Of a DNA stretch of 15,053 nucleotides, positions 1 to 7,680 are shown one piece after another. Made by a program: the position numbers and the translations under genes. The notes under the pieces are model-generated. The model saw only the letters and a list, made by a program, of their open reading frames with translations. It ran no database searches and was not told where the DNA came from. The DNA is taken from positions 1-15,053 of the forward strand of contig JAWOJB010000067.1 of the NCBI GenBank assembly GCA_046484325.1. The letters run 5' to 3'. The stretch comes from JAWOJB01 sp046484325 (GTDB lineage: Bacteria > Actinomycetota > Acidimicrobiia > Spongiisociales > ZC4RG35). Position 1 is the first letter of the stretch. The number at the start of each line of letters is the position of its first letter.

Positions 1-334
1 GCAACCGGGGCGAGGGCGGGCGCCACCGTTCCTGCTGCACGCCCATCCACCACATCCAGGCCACGAGCGCCTGAAGCGCCAGGAGGCCGGCAAGCGGGTG
101 GGCCGACCAGGCCGCCGCCCAGTCGCCCCGTACGAGGGCAGCCACGCCCCGGGTGGCGCCGCAGCCCGGACAGGCCATTCCGGTACACCGAGCGAACAGG
201 CAGACGGTGGGCCCACTCTCGGCCGGGTTCCACACGGCGAGCAGGACCAGCCCCATCGCCGGGGCGAACACCGGCCACCGACCCAGGAACGCGGGCCGGA
301 CCCCCCGGACGGCGGCGGTGAGCGGCGCGGCCAT
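1..334 (-). CDS. DUF2752 membrane protein, C-terminus cut by window edge
   Basis: The minus-strand frame starts at the ATG at 332-334 and stays open to the window edge, giving 111 visible residues. It is a DUF2752 family protein. The diagnostic segment is present: C45, C50, then MACPGCGATRG with C55 and C58, followed by a short hydrophilic turn (RGDWAAAW) and an HPL motif leading into a hydrophobic helix. A first hydrophobic helix spans about residues 20-36. Family members are small membrane proteins of unknown function, often beside DUF4190 or TM2 proteins, as here. The start lies 8 bases after the DUF4190 stop and is preceded by a GAGG-like ribosome binding site, so the two are probably one operon. 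The family assignment is firm; the function is unknown and the true C-terminus lies outside the window. Confidence 0.8.
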   Translation of the reverse strand, partial: MAAPLTAAVRGVRPAFLGRWPVFAPAMGLVLLAVWNPAESGPTVCLFARCTGMACPGCGATRGVAALVRGDWAAAWSAHPLAGLLALQALVAWMWWMGVQQERWRPPSPRL

Positions 335-342
335 GGAGTGCC

Positions 343-651
343 TCAGACGCCCCCGCTCGACACTGTCGCGATCATGCCGAAGAGCAGGAAGAAGATGCCG
401 ACGAGCAGCCCGATTCCCAACAACACCGTTCCGATGATGCCCAGGATCCGACCGGCGTTGGCGGTACCCCGATTCTCGGGTGGTCGCCGGCCCGCGTCGA
501 TCGCCGCCAGCTCCTTGCCGCCGATGTTCCATGCGAACGGGGCCAGGATGCCGCAGACGATGATCCCGAGGATCCCCAGCACGAGTGCGGTCGTCGCCTG
601 ACTCTGCTCGGGGTACATCTGATTGAAGCCGGGCTCACTCGGTGTGGACAT
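343..651 (-). CDS. DUF4190 domain membrane protein
   Basis: This 102-residue protein has two hydrophobic helices, at about residues 19-42 and 67-94. Between them is the typical DUF4190 loop (GGKELAAIDAGRRPPENRG) followed by TANAGRILGIIG. I chose the ATG at 649-651 because GAGGAG lies 8 bases upstream; an in-frame start at 696 would add 15 residues with no ribosome binding site and no family resemblance. The short N-terminal region before the first helix (STPSEPGFNQMYPEQ) is polar, as in relatives. Function is unknown; the family is a small integral membrane protein common in actinobacteria. The gene lies 41 bases downstream of the FAD oxidoreductase stop and 8 bases upstream of the DUF2752 start, so it may be co-transcribed with both. 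Confidence 0.88.
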   Translation of the reverse strand: MSTPSEPGFNQMYPEQSQATTALVLGILGIIVCGILAPFAWNIGGKELAAIDAGRRPPENRGTANAGRILGIIGTVLLGIGLLVGIFFLLFGMIATVSSGGV

Positions 652-692
652 TGGGTGCTCCTCGTAGGTGTCGGCCCGAAGGTAGCCGCTGC

Positions 693-1985
693 TCAACGCC
701 CCACGGCGTCCAGACCCCGGTAGAGGGCGGAGGCGAAGGGAAGGAACCAGGCCCGGCCCCGGTAATACCAGCGCCCGGGGTGGCCGATCTCCTCGAATGG
801 GCTGCGGGTCAGCTCTCCCGAGATGCGACCGGCGGCCTCGGCCCCGAGATACGTGGCCAGCGCCACTCCGTGGCCGCCGTACCCGAGTGCGTACCAGACG
901 CCGTCGATCCGGCCCAGGTGGGGCATCAGATCGAAGGTCACCCCGAGGCGCCCCCCCCAGGTGTGGGTCAGCGGGACCCGGGCCAGCTCGGGGAATATCT
1001 CGATGATCCGCCCTCCGAGGAAGCCTGCGCTCTCACGGAGGTCGAGGTCGGGGGCGAGGTTGTGCCTCCCTCCCATGAGGATCCGGTCGTCGGGGGTACG
1101 ACGGAAGTAGTTGAGCAATCGGCGGGCGGTGTACAGCATCCGGTTTCCCGGGATGAGGCGTTCGGCGACCGAGGGATCGAGCGGCTCGGTCACGGCAATG
1201 TAACTGCCGATCGAGACCACCTTGTGGCGCAGCCCGGGCAGCAGCCGGTCGGTGTATCCGTTGGTGGCGACCAGGACGTCGCCTGCCCGGACGGTGCCGT
1301 GGGAGGTGGTGACCTGGAACCCCGCCCCGGATCGCTCGACCCCTGTCGCGCGGCACCGCTCGACGAGCCGGACGCCGCGGCCGGCCACCGCTCCGGCGAG
1401 GCCGAAGGCGTAGGCGGCGGGGTGGAGCCCGCCCGCCTCGGGATCGATGAGGCCTGCGGTGAACACATCGCTGTCCACGGTCTCGCTGCGGAGCCGGTCT
1501 CCGGTCACGAACTCCATGTCCACTCCGAGCTCGTCCCGCATGAAGGCCTGGTGCGCGCGGAGCGACTCTGCGTCGCGAGGATGGGTGCCGAGGAGCACCG
1601 CCCCGGATCGGTGCCAATGGGCCTCGATTCGCTCCGACCCGATGATCTCTTCGACCAGCCCGAGCGCCCGGGTCGAGGCTTGCCAGAGCTCACGGCCGAG
1701 CACCGGCCCATACGAGTCGAGGACCCCAGCGGCATCGAGTTTGAAGCCCGGTTCGACCATTCCGCCGTTCATGCACGAGGCGCCACGGGCGATCGGTCCC
1801 GCATCCACCACCGTCACCGCTCTCCCTGCGTCGGCCAGGCGGCGGGCTGCCGAGAGCCCGGTGAATCCGGATCCGACGACGATCACATCGGCATCGTCGG
1901 GGAGATCGGAGGTGAGCCCGGGCGGGAACGGCCGGTCGTCCACCCAGAACGGCAGGGTCAGCAGGTTGCTCGAGGCCGATGCCAT
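693..1985 (-). CDS. FAD-dependent oxidoreductase (DAO family, PuuB/OrdL-like amine oxidase)
   Basis: This 430-residue protein belongs to the D-amino-acid-oxidase-type FAD family. The N-terminal dinucleotide fold is clear: VIVVGSGFTGLSAARRLA with GSGFTG at 38-43, and D61 at the end of the second strand to bind the ribose. The usual RNGG segment that follows appears as C71-M72-N73-G74-G75. A C-terminal FAD-contact region is visible (TWGGRLGVTFDLMPHLG, then YALGYGGHGVALA). Relatives include gamma-glutamylputrescine oxidase, which turns an amine into an aldehyde, ammonia and peroxide. The exact substrate cannot be read from sequence. The divergent position next to a polyamine transporter operon, with aminotransferase and aldehyde dehydrogenase nearby, makes an amine or conjugated polyamine likely (inference). 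There is no Shine-Dalgarno before the ATG; a -10-like box 9 bases upstream suggests a leaderless mRNA. Glycine or sarcosine oxidase-type activity is an alternative. Confidence 0.88.
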   Translation of the reverse strand: MASASSNLLTLPFWVDDRPFPPGLTSDLPDDADVIVVGSGFTGLSAARRLADAGRAVTVVDAGPIARGASCMNGGMVEPGFKLDAAGVLDSYGPVLGRELWQASTRALGLVEEIIGSERIEAHWHRSGAVLLGTHPRDAESLRAHQAFMRDELGVDMEFVTGDRLRSETVDSDVFTAGLIDPEAGGLHPAAYAFGLAGAVAGRGVRLVERCRATGVERSGAGFQVTTSHGTVRAGDVLVATNGYTDRLLPGLRHKVVSIGSYIAVTEPLDPSVAERLIPGNRMLYTARRLLNYFRRTPDDRILMGGRHNLAPDLDLRESAGFLGGRIIEIFPELARVPLTHTWGGRLGVTFDLMPHLGRIDGVWYALGYGGHGVALATYLGAEAAGRISGELTRSPFEEIGHPGRWYYRGRAWFLPFASALYRGLDAVGR

Positions 1986-1994
1986 GGGGGTTTC

Positions 1995-2000
1995 AGGCTA
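1995..2000 (-). promoter_or_regulatory. Putative -10 box for the FAD oxidoreductase, leaderless
   Basis: On the minus strand the hexamer TAGCCT fits the actinobacterial TANNNT -10 pattern and ends 9 bases before the ATG at 1983-1985. A start site about 7 bases downstream of the box would fall within a few bases of the ATG, and no purine-rich ribosome binding site lies between. No good -35 hexamer is visible. The call rests on pattern and spacing only. Confidence 0.4.
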
Positions 2001-2026
2001 TCGGAGCCCGTGGCCCGTCTGATCGC

Positions 2027-2032
2027 TACGCT
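2027..2032 (+). promoter_or_regulatory. Putative -10 box for the amidohydrolase-pot operon, leaderless
   Basis: TACGCT fits the TANNNT -10 pattern and ends 9 bases before the ATG at 2042-2044. The 9 bases between (CCCCGACCC) contain no Shine-Dalgarno sequence, so transcription probably begins at or next to the start codon. No convincing -35 element is visible. The spacing mirrors that of the divergent gene on the other strand. Confidence 0.42.
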
Positions 2033-2041
2033 CCCCGACCC

Positions 2042-3673
2042 ATGACGCCGGCCCCCGACCTGGTGTTCGTCAACGGTCCGGTGTTCGCTGTCGATCCGGC
2101 CCGATCGACGGCGCGGGCGGTGGCCATCGGCGACGGCCGGATCGTGGCGCTCGGTGGTGATCGCGAGGTCGCCGAGCACATCGGGCCCCGCACCGAGGTT
2201 GTCGACCTCGCCGGCCGGATGGTGCTCCCCGGGTTCCAGGATGCCCACGTCCATCCCCAGATGGGTGGCCTCTACCTGCTCAGGTGCGACCTGCTCTCCG
2301 CCTCCGATGCAGGCGAGGCGATCGTCACGATTGCCGCGTACGCCGGCGCCCATCCGGACGGCTGGATCCGCGGTGGCGGATGGAAGTATGAGTGGTTCGA
2401 GCGCGGCACACCGTCGTTGGACGACCTCGACCCGGTGACCGGTGATCGCCCCGCCTATCTCAGGGTCAGCGACGGCCATTCCGCCTGGGTCAACGGTGCC
2501 GCCCTCCGGGCAGCGGGCATCGATGCTTCGACGCCCGATCCCCCCGACGGCCGGATCGAGCGGCTTCCCGATGGATCGCCTCAGGGAACGCTGCACGAGG
2601 GTGCCATGTACCTGGTCGAGCGAGTGCTACCGCCGGAGACCTCGGGGGATCTGGAGCTGGCGCTGGCGACGGGTGGCCGGCACCTGCTCGAGCTCGGGAT
2701 CACGTCATGGCAGGACGCCTGGGTCGGGCCCGAGCTGCACGAGGCCTACCGGGGACTGGTCGGGCGGGGGGCGCTGGTGGGCGCCGTTCGAGCGGCGCTC
2801 TGGTGGGACCGCGCCCGGGGGATGGAACAGGTCGAGGAGCTCGTCGTCAGACGCTCCGAGCGGGTCGGCGACTACCGGCCGGAGGCCGTGAAAATCATGC
2901 TCGATGGGGTCTGCGAGAATTTCACCGCATCGATGCTCGACCCCTATCTCGACGGCGAGGGGCGGCCCACCGGTGGCCACGGCATCGACATGATCGACCC
3001 GGAGGAGCTCGCAGGAATCGTCCGGGAGCTCGACCGGCTCGGGTTCCAGTGCCATTTCCACGCCGTCGGCGACGCGGCCGTCCGCCATGCGCTGGATGCG
3101 GTCGAGGCGGCCCGGATCGCCAATGGCTGGTGGGATGCCCGCCACACCATCGCCCACCTCCAGGTGATCCACCCCGACGACCTGCCCCGATTCCGCCGGC
3201 TGGGCGTGGTGGCGAACCTCCAGCCCCTCTGGGCCCAGTCCGAACCGGCGATGACCGAGCTGACCATCCCGTTCCTGGGCGAGGGTCGGGCGGCCCGGCA
3301 GTATCCCTTCGCCTCGCTCCGCCGAGAAGGTGCTGCGCTGGCCATGGGGAGCGACTGGCCGGTGTCGACCGCCGACGTGATGGAACAGGTCCACGTCGCG
3401 GTACGGCGGGTCGGGCCGCAGGACGCGACGGCTGATGCCTTCCTCCCCGACGAACGCCTCGATCTGGCGACGGCACTCACTGCGTTCACGGCCGGTTCGG
3501 CATTCGTGAACCACCTCGCAGCCGACCGCGGAGGGATCGCTCCGGGTAACGTGGCGGACCTCGTCGTGCTCGACGGGGATCCCTTCGAGGTGGATCCTCC
3601 GGCCGAGGTGAGGGTGGCGATGACCCTGTTCGGAGGCGAGGTCGTGTTCGAGCGGAGGAGTCGAGGTGGCTGA
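2042..3673 (+). CDS. Amidohydrolase family 3 protein (YtcJ-like metal hydrolase)
   Basis: This 543-residue enzyme is an amidohydrolase-superfamily member of the Amidohydro_3 type. Metal-ligand motifs are in the expected order: PGFQDAHVHP with H69 and H71, VKIMLDG with K284, CHFHAVGDAAVRHALD with H338 and H340, HTIAHLQ with H368 and H372, and AMGSDWPV with catalytic D438. The N- and C-terminal beta-sandwich segments are also present (VFVNGPVFAVD; GNVADLVVLDGDPF). Family members hydrolyse amide, imide or formyl bonds, mostly on unidentified substrates. I chose the ATG at 2042 because the family homology starts there; an earlier in-frame start at 1979 lies inside the divergent gene. The last 8 bases overlap the potA start, so the two proteins are probably translated together. 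This suggests the enzyme acts on the transported compound, for example an N-acyl or conjugated amine (inference). The protein is likely cytoplasmic; no signal peptide is seen. Confidence 0.9.
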   Translation: MTPAPDLVFVNGPVFAVDPARSTARAVAIGDGRIVALGGDREVAEHIGPRTEVVDLAGRMVLPGFQDAHVHPQMGGLYLLRCDLLSASDAGEAIVTIAAYAGAHPDGWIRGGGWKYEWFERGTPSLDDLDPVTGDRPAYLRVSDGHSAWVNGAALRAAGIDASTPDPPDGRIERLPDGSPQGTLHEGAMYLVERVLPPETSGDLELALATGGRHLLELGITSWQDAWVGPELHEAYRGLVGRGALVGAVRAALWWDRARGMEQVEELVVRRSERVGDYRPEAVKIMLDGVCENFTASMLDPYLDGEGRPTGGHGIDMIDPEELAGIVRELDRLGFQCHFHAVGDAAVRHALDAVEAARIANGWWDARHTIAHLQVIHPDDLPRFRRLGVVANLQPLWAQSEPAMTELTIPFLGEGRAARQYPFASLRREGAALAMGSDWPVSTADVMEQVHVAVRRVGPQDATADAFLPDERLDLATALTAFTAGSAFVNHLAADRGGIAPGNVADLVVLDGDPFEVDPPAEVRVAMTLFGGEVVFERRSRGG

Positions 3674-4736
3674 GCCTGCGGTGCACCTGAGCGGCGTCAC
3701 GAAGGAGTTCGGGGACGTTGCGGCGGTGACCGACCTCGACCTCGACATCCGGGACGGCGAGTTCTTCTCGCTGCTCGGCCCGTCGGGCTGTGGCAAGACC
3801 ACCACGCTGCGGATGATCGCCGGGTTCGAGTTCCCCACCGAGGGGTCGGTGAAGATCCACGGCGAGGAGATGGGACTGCGGCCGCCCAACAAGCGGCCGG
3901 TCAACACGGTTTTCCAGTCTTATGCGCTGTTCCCGCACATGACCGTGTTCGAGAACGTTGCGTTCGGGTTGCGGATGGCGAAGGCCCCCTCGTCCGAGGT
4001 CGACGACCGGACCAGGCGGGCACTTGACATGGTGCAGCTCTCGGAGCGGTCCCACGCCAGGCCGAGCCAGCTCTCGGGAGGCATGCAACAGCGTGTGGCG
4101 CTTGCCCGCGCCCTCGTGAACGAACCCAAGGTCCTGCTGCTCGACGAGCCGCTCGGAGCCCTCGATCTCAAGCTCCGCCAGGCCATGCAGGTGGAGCTGA
4201 AGGACCTCCAGCATCGGGTGGGCATCACATTCGTCTACGTCACCCACGATCAGGAGGAGGCGCTCACGATGAGCGATCGCATCGGGGTGATGAACCGGGG
4301 GAGGCTGCTCCAGGTCGGCCGTCCCGAGGAGATCTACGAGCATCCGGCCTCGCGGTTCGTGGCGGACTTCATCGGCGAGATCAACCTGCTGGAGGCCAAG
4401 GTGGTCGACAGTTCGACCGTGGAGCTCCCCGGCAGCCGCAAGGTGCGGGCGGAGGGGGCGGGCGCTCCCGGGACCGGCATCGTGCTCGCCATCCGGCCCG
4501 AGCGGCTGGAGTTGTTCGACCTCGACGAGCATGTGCCGGACCAGCTCAACCGGGTGCAGGGCACCGTAGTGCGGCGCATGTACTTCGGGGACGTGTACTA
4601 CTACGACCTCGACATCGGGCTGGAGGCTCCGGTGGAGGTGAAGGAGGAGAACCGGCCGGGCGTCGAACTGTACGAGGTCGGGGAGGAGGCGCTCGTCGTC
4701 TGGGACCCGGCTGCAGCCACACCGGTGAGGGAGTAG
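3666..4736 (+). CDS. potA: Spermidine/putrescine ABC transporter ATP-binding protein
   Basis: This 356-residue ATPase powers uptake through PotB and PotC. All nucleotide-binding motifs are intact: Walker A GPSGCGKT (38-45), Q-loop in FQSYALFPHM, signature LSGGMQQR (136-143), Walker B LLLDEP with D160 and E161, and switch histidine H194 in YVTHDQEEALTMSD. A C-terminal TOBE-type regulatory domain follows from about residue 245 (IRPERLELF). The length is close to E. coli PotA (378). The start is GTG at 3666, 5 bases after a GGAGGAG ribosome binding site, and overlaps the amidohydrolase stop by 8 bases. The immediate downstream neighbours are PotB, PotC and PotD, which supports polyamine over iron or sulfate transport. 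The protein sits on the inner face of the membrane. Confidence 0.95.
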   Translation: MAEPAVHLSGVTKEFGDVAAVTDLDLDIRDGEFFSLLGPSGCGKTTTLRMIAGFEFPTEGSVKIHGEEMGLRPPNKRPVNTVFQSYALFPHMTVFENVAFGLRMAKAPSSEVDDRTRRALDMVQLSERSHARPSQLSGGMQQRVALARALVNEPKVLLLDEPLGALDLKLRQAMQVELKDLQHRVGITFVYVTHDQEEALTMSDRIGVMNRGRLLQVGRPEEIYEHPASRFVADFIGEINLLEAKVVDSSTVELPGSRKVRAEGAGAPGTGIVLAIRPERLELFDLDEHVPDQLNRVQGTVVRRMYFGDVYYYDLDIGLEAPVEVKEENRPGVELYEVGEEALVVWDPAAATPVRE

Positions 4737-4739
4737 CGG

Positions 4740-5651
4740 GTGGCCACCGAGCTCCGGCCACCCGAGGTCGCCGAAGAGGAGCAGCCGGTCACCCCCGAGC
4801 TCGAGGCCGACGCCGCCCGGGCCGAAGGCCGTCGCGGCCTCTTCATCGCCCTCCCCAGCTACGCATACCTCGTCCTCTTCTTCGCGATCCCCCTCGGCAT
4901 CGTGTTCGTCACGTCCTTCGCGACCCGCAGCTCGACGGGGAGGACCCTGTACCAGGACTGGAACCTCGACTCCTATCGCCGGCTCTTCGATCCCCTGGTG
5001 CGGGAGATCGCCGTCCGATCGCTCGTGCTGGCGGTGGTGACCACGCTGATCTGCCTGCTGGTGGCGTACCCGTTCGCGTACTTCATCGCCACCCGGCACG
5101 TGTCGTTCCGGAACGTGATGCTCGTGCTCGTGATGATCCCGTTCTGGTCCAACTTCCTCGTCCGTACCTATGCCTGGCGGGTCCTGCTCGGTTCCGAGGG
5201 CCCGCTCTCTCAGATCAGCCAGGCGCTGGGGGGTGAGCCCATCCGGCTCCTCTTCACGAACTGGGCCGTGCTCATCGGCCTGGTCTACGGATTTCTGCCC
5301 TTCATGGTGCTGCCCCTCTACGCGGCGATCGAGCGGATGGACTGGTCGCTGGTCGAGGCGGCCCGCGACCTCTACGCCTCGGGATGGCAGGCGTTCTGGA
5401 GGGTGACGTGGCCGATCAGCCTTCCGGGGGTGGTCGCCGGATCGATCCTCGTGTTCATTCCGAGCCTGGGCGCCTACGTCACGCCGGCCATCCTCGGTGG
5501 TGCCAAGACCACCCTGCTGGGCGACTACATCGTCAGCCAGTTCCTGGCCGCCCGGAACTGGCCGTTCGGCTCGGCCCTCTCGTTCGCGATCATGGCCGTG
5601 ATGCTCGGCGCCACCCTCATCTACTTCCGGACCGGGGGGCGCAACCTGTGA
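4740..5651 (+). CDS. potB: Spermidine/putrescine ABC transporter permease PotB
   Basis: This 303-residue membrane permease has about six helices: roughly residues 34-60, 97-122, 126-147, a pair around 175-200, 220-242, and near the end (LSFAIMAVMLGATLIYF). The cytoplasmic EAA loop that docks on the ATPase is clear: E206-A-A-R-D-L-Y, followed by a glycine and by ISLPGV. It is longer than E. coli PotB (275) because of an acidic N-terminal tail of about 30 residues before the first helix. The start is GTG at 4740, 3 bases after the potA stop, with the ribosome binding site GAGGGAG overlapping the end of potA. Its stop overlaps the potC start. Confidence 0.94.
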   Translation: MATELRPPEVAEEEQPVTPELEADAARAEGRRGLFIALPSYAYLVLFFAIPLGIVFVTSFATRSSTGRTLYQDWNLDSYRRLFDPLVREIAVRSLVLAVVTTLICLLVAYPFAYFIATRHVSFRNVMLVLVMIPFWSNFLVRTYAWRVLLGSEGPLSQISQALGGEPIRLLFTNWAVLIGLVYGFLPFMVLPLYAAIERMDWSLVEAARDLYASGWQAFWRVTWPISLPGVVAGSILVFIPSLGAYVTPAILGGAKTTLLGDYIVSQFLAARNWPFGSALSFAIMAVMLGATLIYFRTGGRNL

Positions 5652-6499
5652 GCGGCCGGGGCGTGGCCGCCGAGGGGACTCGTCCGACCGGTCTGGTGGA
5701 GCGGCTGCTCGGGTTCAACGCCTGGCTGGTGTTCGCCTTCTTCTACCTGCCCATCTTCGTGCTGGTCGTGTTCTCGTTCAACGAGAACACCCGGGTGGGG
5801 GTGTGGTCGGGCTTTTCGACCCGCTGGTACGGGGAGATGCTTCGCAATCAGGACGTGATCCGGGCACTCCGGAACTCTCTGATCGTGGCCCTCGTGTCCA
5901 CCATCGTGGCCACCGTCCTCGGCACTGCCGCCGCCCTGGCGATGGAGCGGTACCGGTTCCGCGGCCAGCGGACCTACGACGCCCTGCTCTACCTGCCGAT
6001 CATCATCCCGGACGTGACGATGGCGGTCATGCTCCTGCTTTTCTTCGTCCAGGCCTTCGGGCTCATCCAGGGCGCCGTCGGATGGCGGCTGAACCTGGGC
6101 CTGGGGACCATCTCGCTGGCCCATATCGCCTTCAACATCTCGTTCGTGGCCGTGGTGGTGCGAGCGCGGCTCGCCCAGCTCGATAGCTCGCTCGAGGAGG
6201 CGGCCGCCGATCTCTATGCCGGTCGGTGGCAGGCCTTTCGGCGGGTGACGCTCCCGCTGATCCTGCCCGGCGTGGCGGGGGGTGCGTTGCTGGCGCTGAC
6301 CCTGTCCCTCGACGACGTCGTCGTGACCAGCTTCGTCACCGGCCCGGGGTCGACGACCCTCCCGGTCTACGTGTTCGGGCTGGTCCGTCGTGGTGTGACC
6401 CCGCTCATCAACGCCGTTTCCACGGTCATGTTGGTAGCCTCCATGATCCTGGTGATGGTGTCGCTGGGCTTCCAGCGCCGCAGCGCCAAGACCACTTGA
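5648..6499 (+). CDS. potC: Spermidine/putrescine ABC transporter permease PotC
   Basis: This 283-residue second permease subunit has about six membrane helices, beginning with AWLVFAFFYLPIFVLVVFSFN. The EAA loop is E184-A-A-A-D-L-Y followed by LILPGV, as in PotC proteins. I placed the start at GTG 5648-5650, which overlaps the PotB stop in a GTGA arrangement and follows a GGGGGG tract at 5635-5640; the frame is open back to 5384, but that stretch is antiparallel in character to PotB coding sequence and not PotC-like. A second GTG at 5663 is possible. The overlap implies that PotB and PotC are made in equal amounts by coupled translation. The gene ends 19 bases before potD. Confidence 0.94.
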   Translation: MSGRGVAAEGTRPTGLVERLLGFNAWLVFAFFYLPIFVLVVFSFNENTRVGVWSGFSTRWYGEMLRNQDVIRALRNSLIVALVSTIVATVLGTAAALAMERYRFRGQRTYDALLYLPIIIPDVTMAVMLLLFFVQAFGLIQGAVGWRLNLGLGTISLAHIAFNISFVAVVVRARLAQLDSSLEEAAADLYAGRWQAFRRVTLPLILPGVAGGALLALTLSLDDVVVTSFVTGPGSTTLPVYVFGLVRRGVTPLINAVSTVMLVASMILVMVSLGFQRRSAKTT

Positions 6500-6518
6500 A
6501 GCAATCCTGGGAGGAGAC

Positions 6519-7619
6519 ATGCGGCTCAAGCGATGGCTTGCCCTCGCCCCGGCGCTGGCAATGGTGCTGGCGGCGTGCGGTGGTGGCGACGCCGGGGGGA
6601 ACGGATCCGACGGTACGACCGACGTCGCCTGTGAGGCAGGGGTGGTCGACGGCGACCTCCGCTTCTACAACTGGTCCGAGTACATCGATGCCGATCTGGT
6701 GGCGGCCTTCGAGGAGGAGTACGGGATCCGGGTGATCTCGGACTTCTACGAGTCGAACGAGGCGATGCTGTCCCAGATCCAGGCGGGTGTGGTCTGGGAC
6801 CTCATCGTGCCCTCGGACTACATGGTCGGCATCATGATCACCGAGGGGCTGCTGCAGCCTCTGCAGAAGGACGCCATCCCCAACCTGGTGAACCTCGACG
6901 CCGGCTTCGCCGATCCGCCCTACGACCCGGGCCTCGTCTACTCGGTGGCCTACCAGTACGGCACCACCGGGCTCGCCGTCAACAAGGCGCTGGTCGGCGA
7001 GGACTATCCCCGGAGCTGGGCGATGATCTTCGATCCCGCTCTCACGGCGAACTTCCCCGGCGGGGTGTCGGTGCTGAACGACCCACGGGAGACGATGGGC
7101 GCCGCCCTCAAGTACCTCGGCTACTCGCTCAACGAGACGAGCGACGAGGCGCTCGAAGCGGCCGCCCAGACCATCTCGGACGCGAAGCCCGGCATCGCCA
7201 CCTTCGATTCCGACCAGTACTCGACGGCGCTGGTCACCGGCGAGGTGGCGGTCGCACACGGCTACTCGGGCAACATGATCACGGCGATCCTCGATGCGGA
7301 CGATCCCGAGCAGTTCGAGTACTTCCTGCCCGAGGAGGGCGCCACGCTCTGGATCGACAACATGGCTATCCCGACCAACTCGAGCGCCCCGTGCACGGCT
7401 CACGCTTTCATCGACTGGCTGCTCGATGCCGACAACGGCGCCCAGCTGACGAACTACAACTACTACGGCAGCCCCAATGCGGCTTCCCAGCCGATGATCG
7501 ACCAGGAGGTCATCGACTTCTATGCCGGGACCGAGACGGCAGAGGATCTCGAGGTGATCCGGGACACCGGGGACGACGAGATCAAGTTCACGGACTACCT
7601 GGCCCAGGCGAAGAGCTGA
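6519..7619 (+). CDS. potD: Polyamine-binding lipoprotein of the Pot transporter
   Basis: This 366-residue substrate-binding protein starts with a lipoprotein signal: MRLKRW, a hydrophobic stretch and the lipobox L17-A18-A19-C20. It should be anchored to the outer face of the membrane by lipidated C20, followed by a Gly/Ser/Asp linker. The mature part matches PotD. Residues equivalent to E. coli polyamine contacts include W52 and Y55 (YNWSEY), S99 and Y101 (VPSDYM), D188 and E191 (NDPRETMG), W278 and D280 (LWIDNMAIP), and Y315 or Y316. The position of E. coli W229 is Y249 (HGYSGN). The acidic and aromatic cage supports a diamine or polyamine ligand; the exact ligand is not decided. The start has a GGAGGAG ribosome binding site. 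It is the last gene of the operon before a terminator palindrome. Confidence 0.94.
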   Translation: MRLKRWLALAPALAMVLAACGGGDAGGNGSDGTTDVACEAGVVDGDLRFYNWSEYIDADLVAAFEEEYGIRVISDFYESNEAMLSQIQAGVVWDLIVPSDYMVGIMITEGLLQPLQKDAIPNLVNLDAGFADPPYDPGLVYSVAYQYGTTGLAVNKALVGEDYPRSWAMIFDPALTANFPGGVSVLNDPRETMGAALKYLGYSLNETSDEALEAAAQTISDAKPGIATFDSDQYSTALVTGEVAVAHGYSGNMITAILDADDPEQFEYFLPEEGATLWIDNMAIPTNSSAPCTAHAFIDWLLDADNGAQLTNYNYYGSPNAASQPMIDQEVIDFYAGTETAEDLEVIRDTGDDEIKFTDYLAQAKS

Positions 7620-7646
7620 CGGCGGGTCGTTCTTCGATACGGCGAT

Positions 7647-7670
7647 GGCCCGGGTCTCGAGACCCGGGCC
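7647..7670. terminator. Perfect 24-base palindrome, probable bidirectional terminator
   Basis: The arms GGCCCGGGTC and GACCCGGGCC pair exactly around a TCGA tetraloop, giving a 10-bp GC-rich hairpin on either strand. It lies 27 bases after the potD stop and 10 bases before the stop of the convergent DUF4349 gene. There is no U-tract on either side, which is common for actinobacterial terminators. The position between convergent genes supports termination of both transcripts. Confidence 0.75.
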
Positions 7671-7680
7671 CTCCCTACAT

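Noticed and set aside
642..2045. 467-residue plus-strand open frame opposite the FAD oxidoreductase
   Set aside because: The minus strand has a clear FAD-binding fold; this frame is compositionally a shadow with no ribosome binding site.
2705..3907. 400-residue minus-strand open frame opposite the amidohydrolase
   Set aside because: It shows no motif, and the opposite strand encodes all amidohydrolase metal ligands.
3486..5099. 537-residue minus-strand open frame opposite potA and potB
   Set aside because: It has antisense-type composition and no recognisable motif, and lies opposite intact PotA motifs.
7647..7670. Palindrome as an engineered cloning site, since it contains XhoI- and SmaI-type sequences
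   Set aside because: It sits precisely between two convergent genes at a natural terminator position, with no vector sequence around it.
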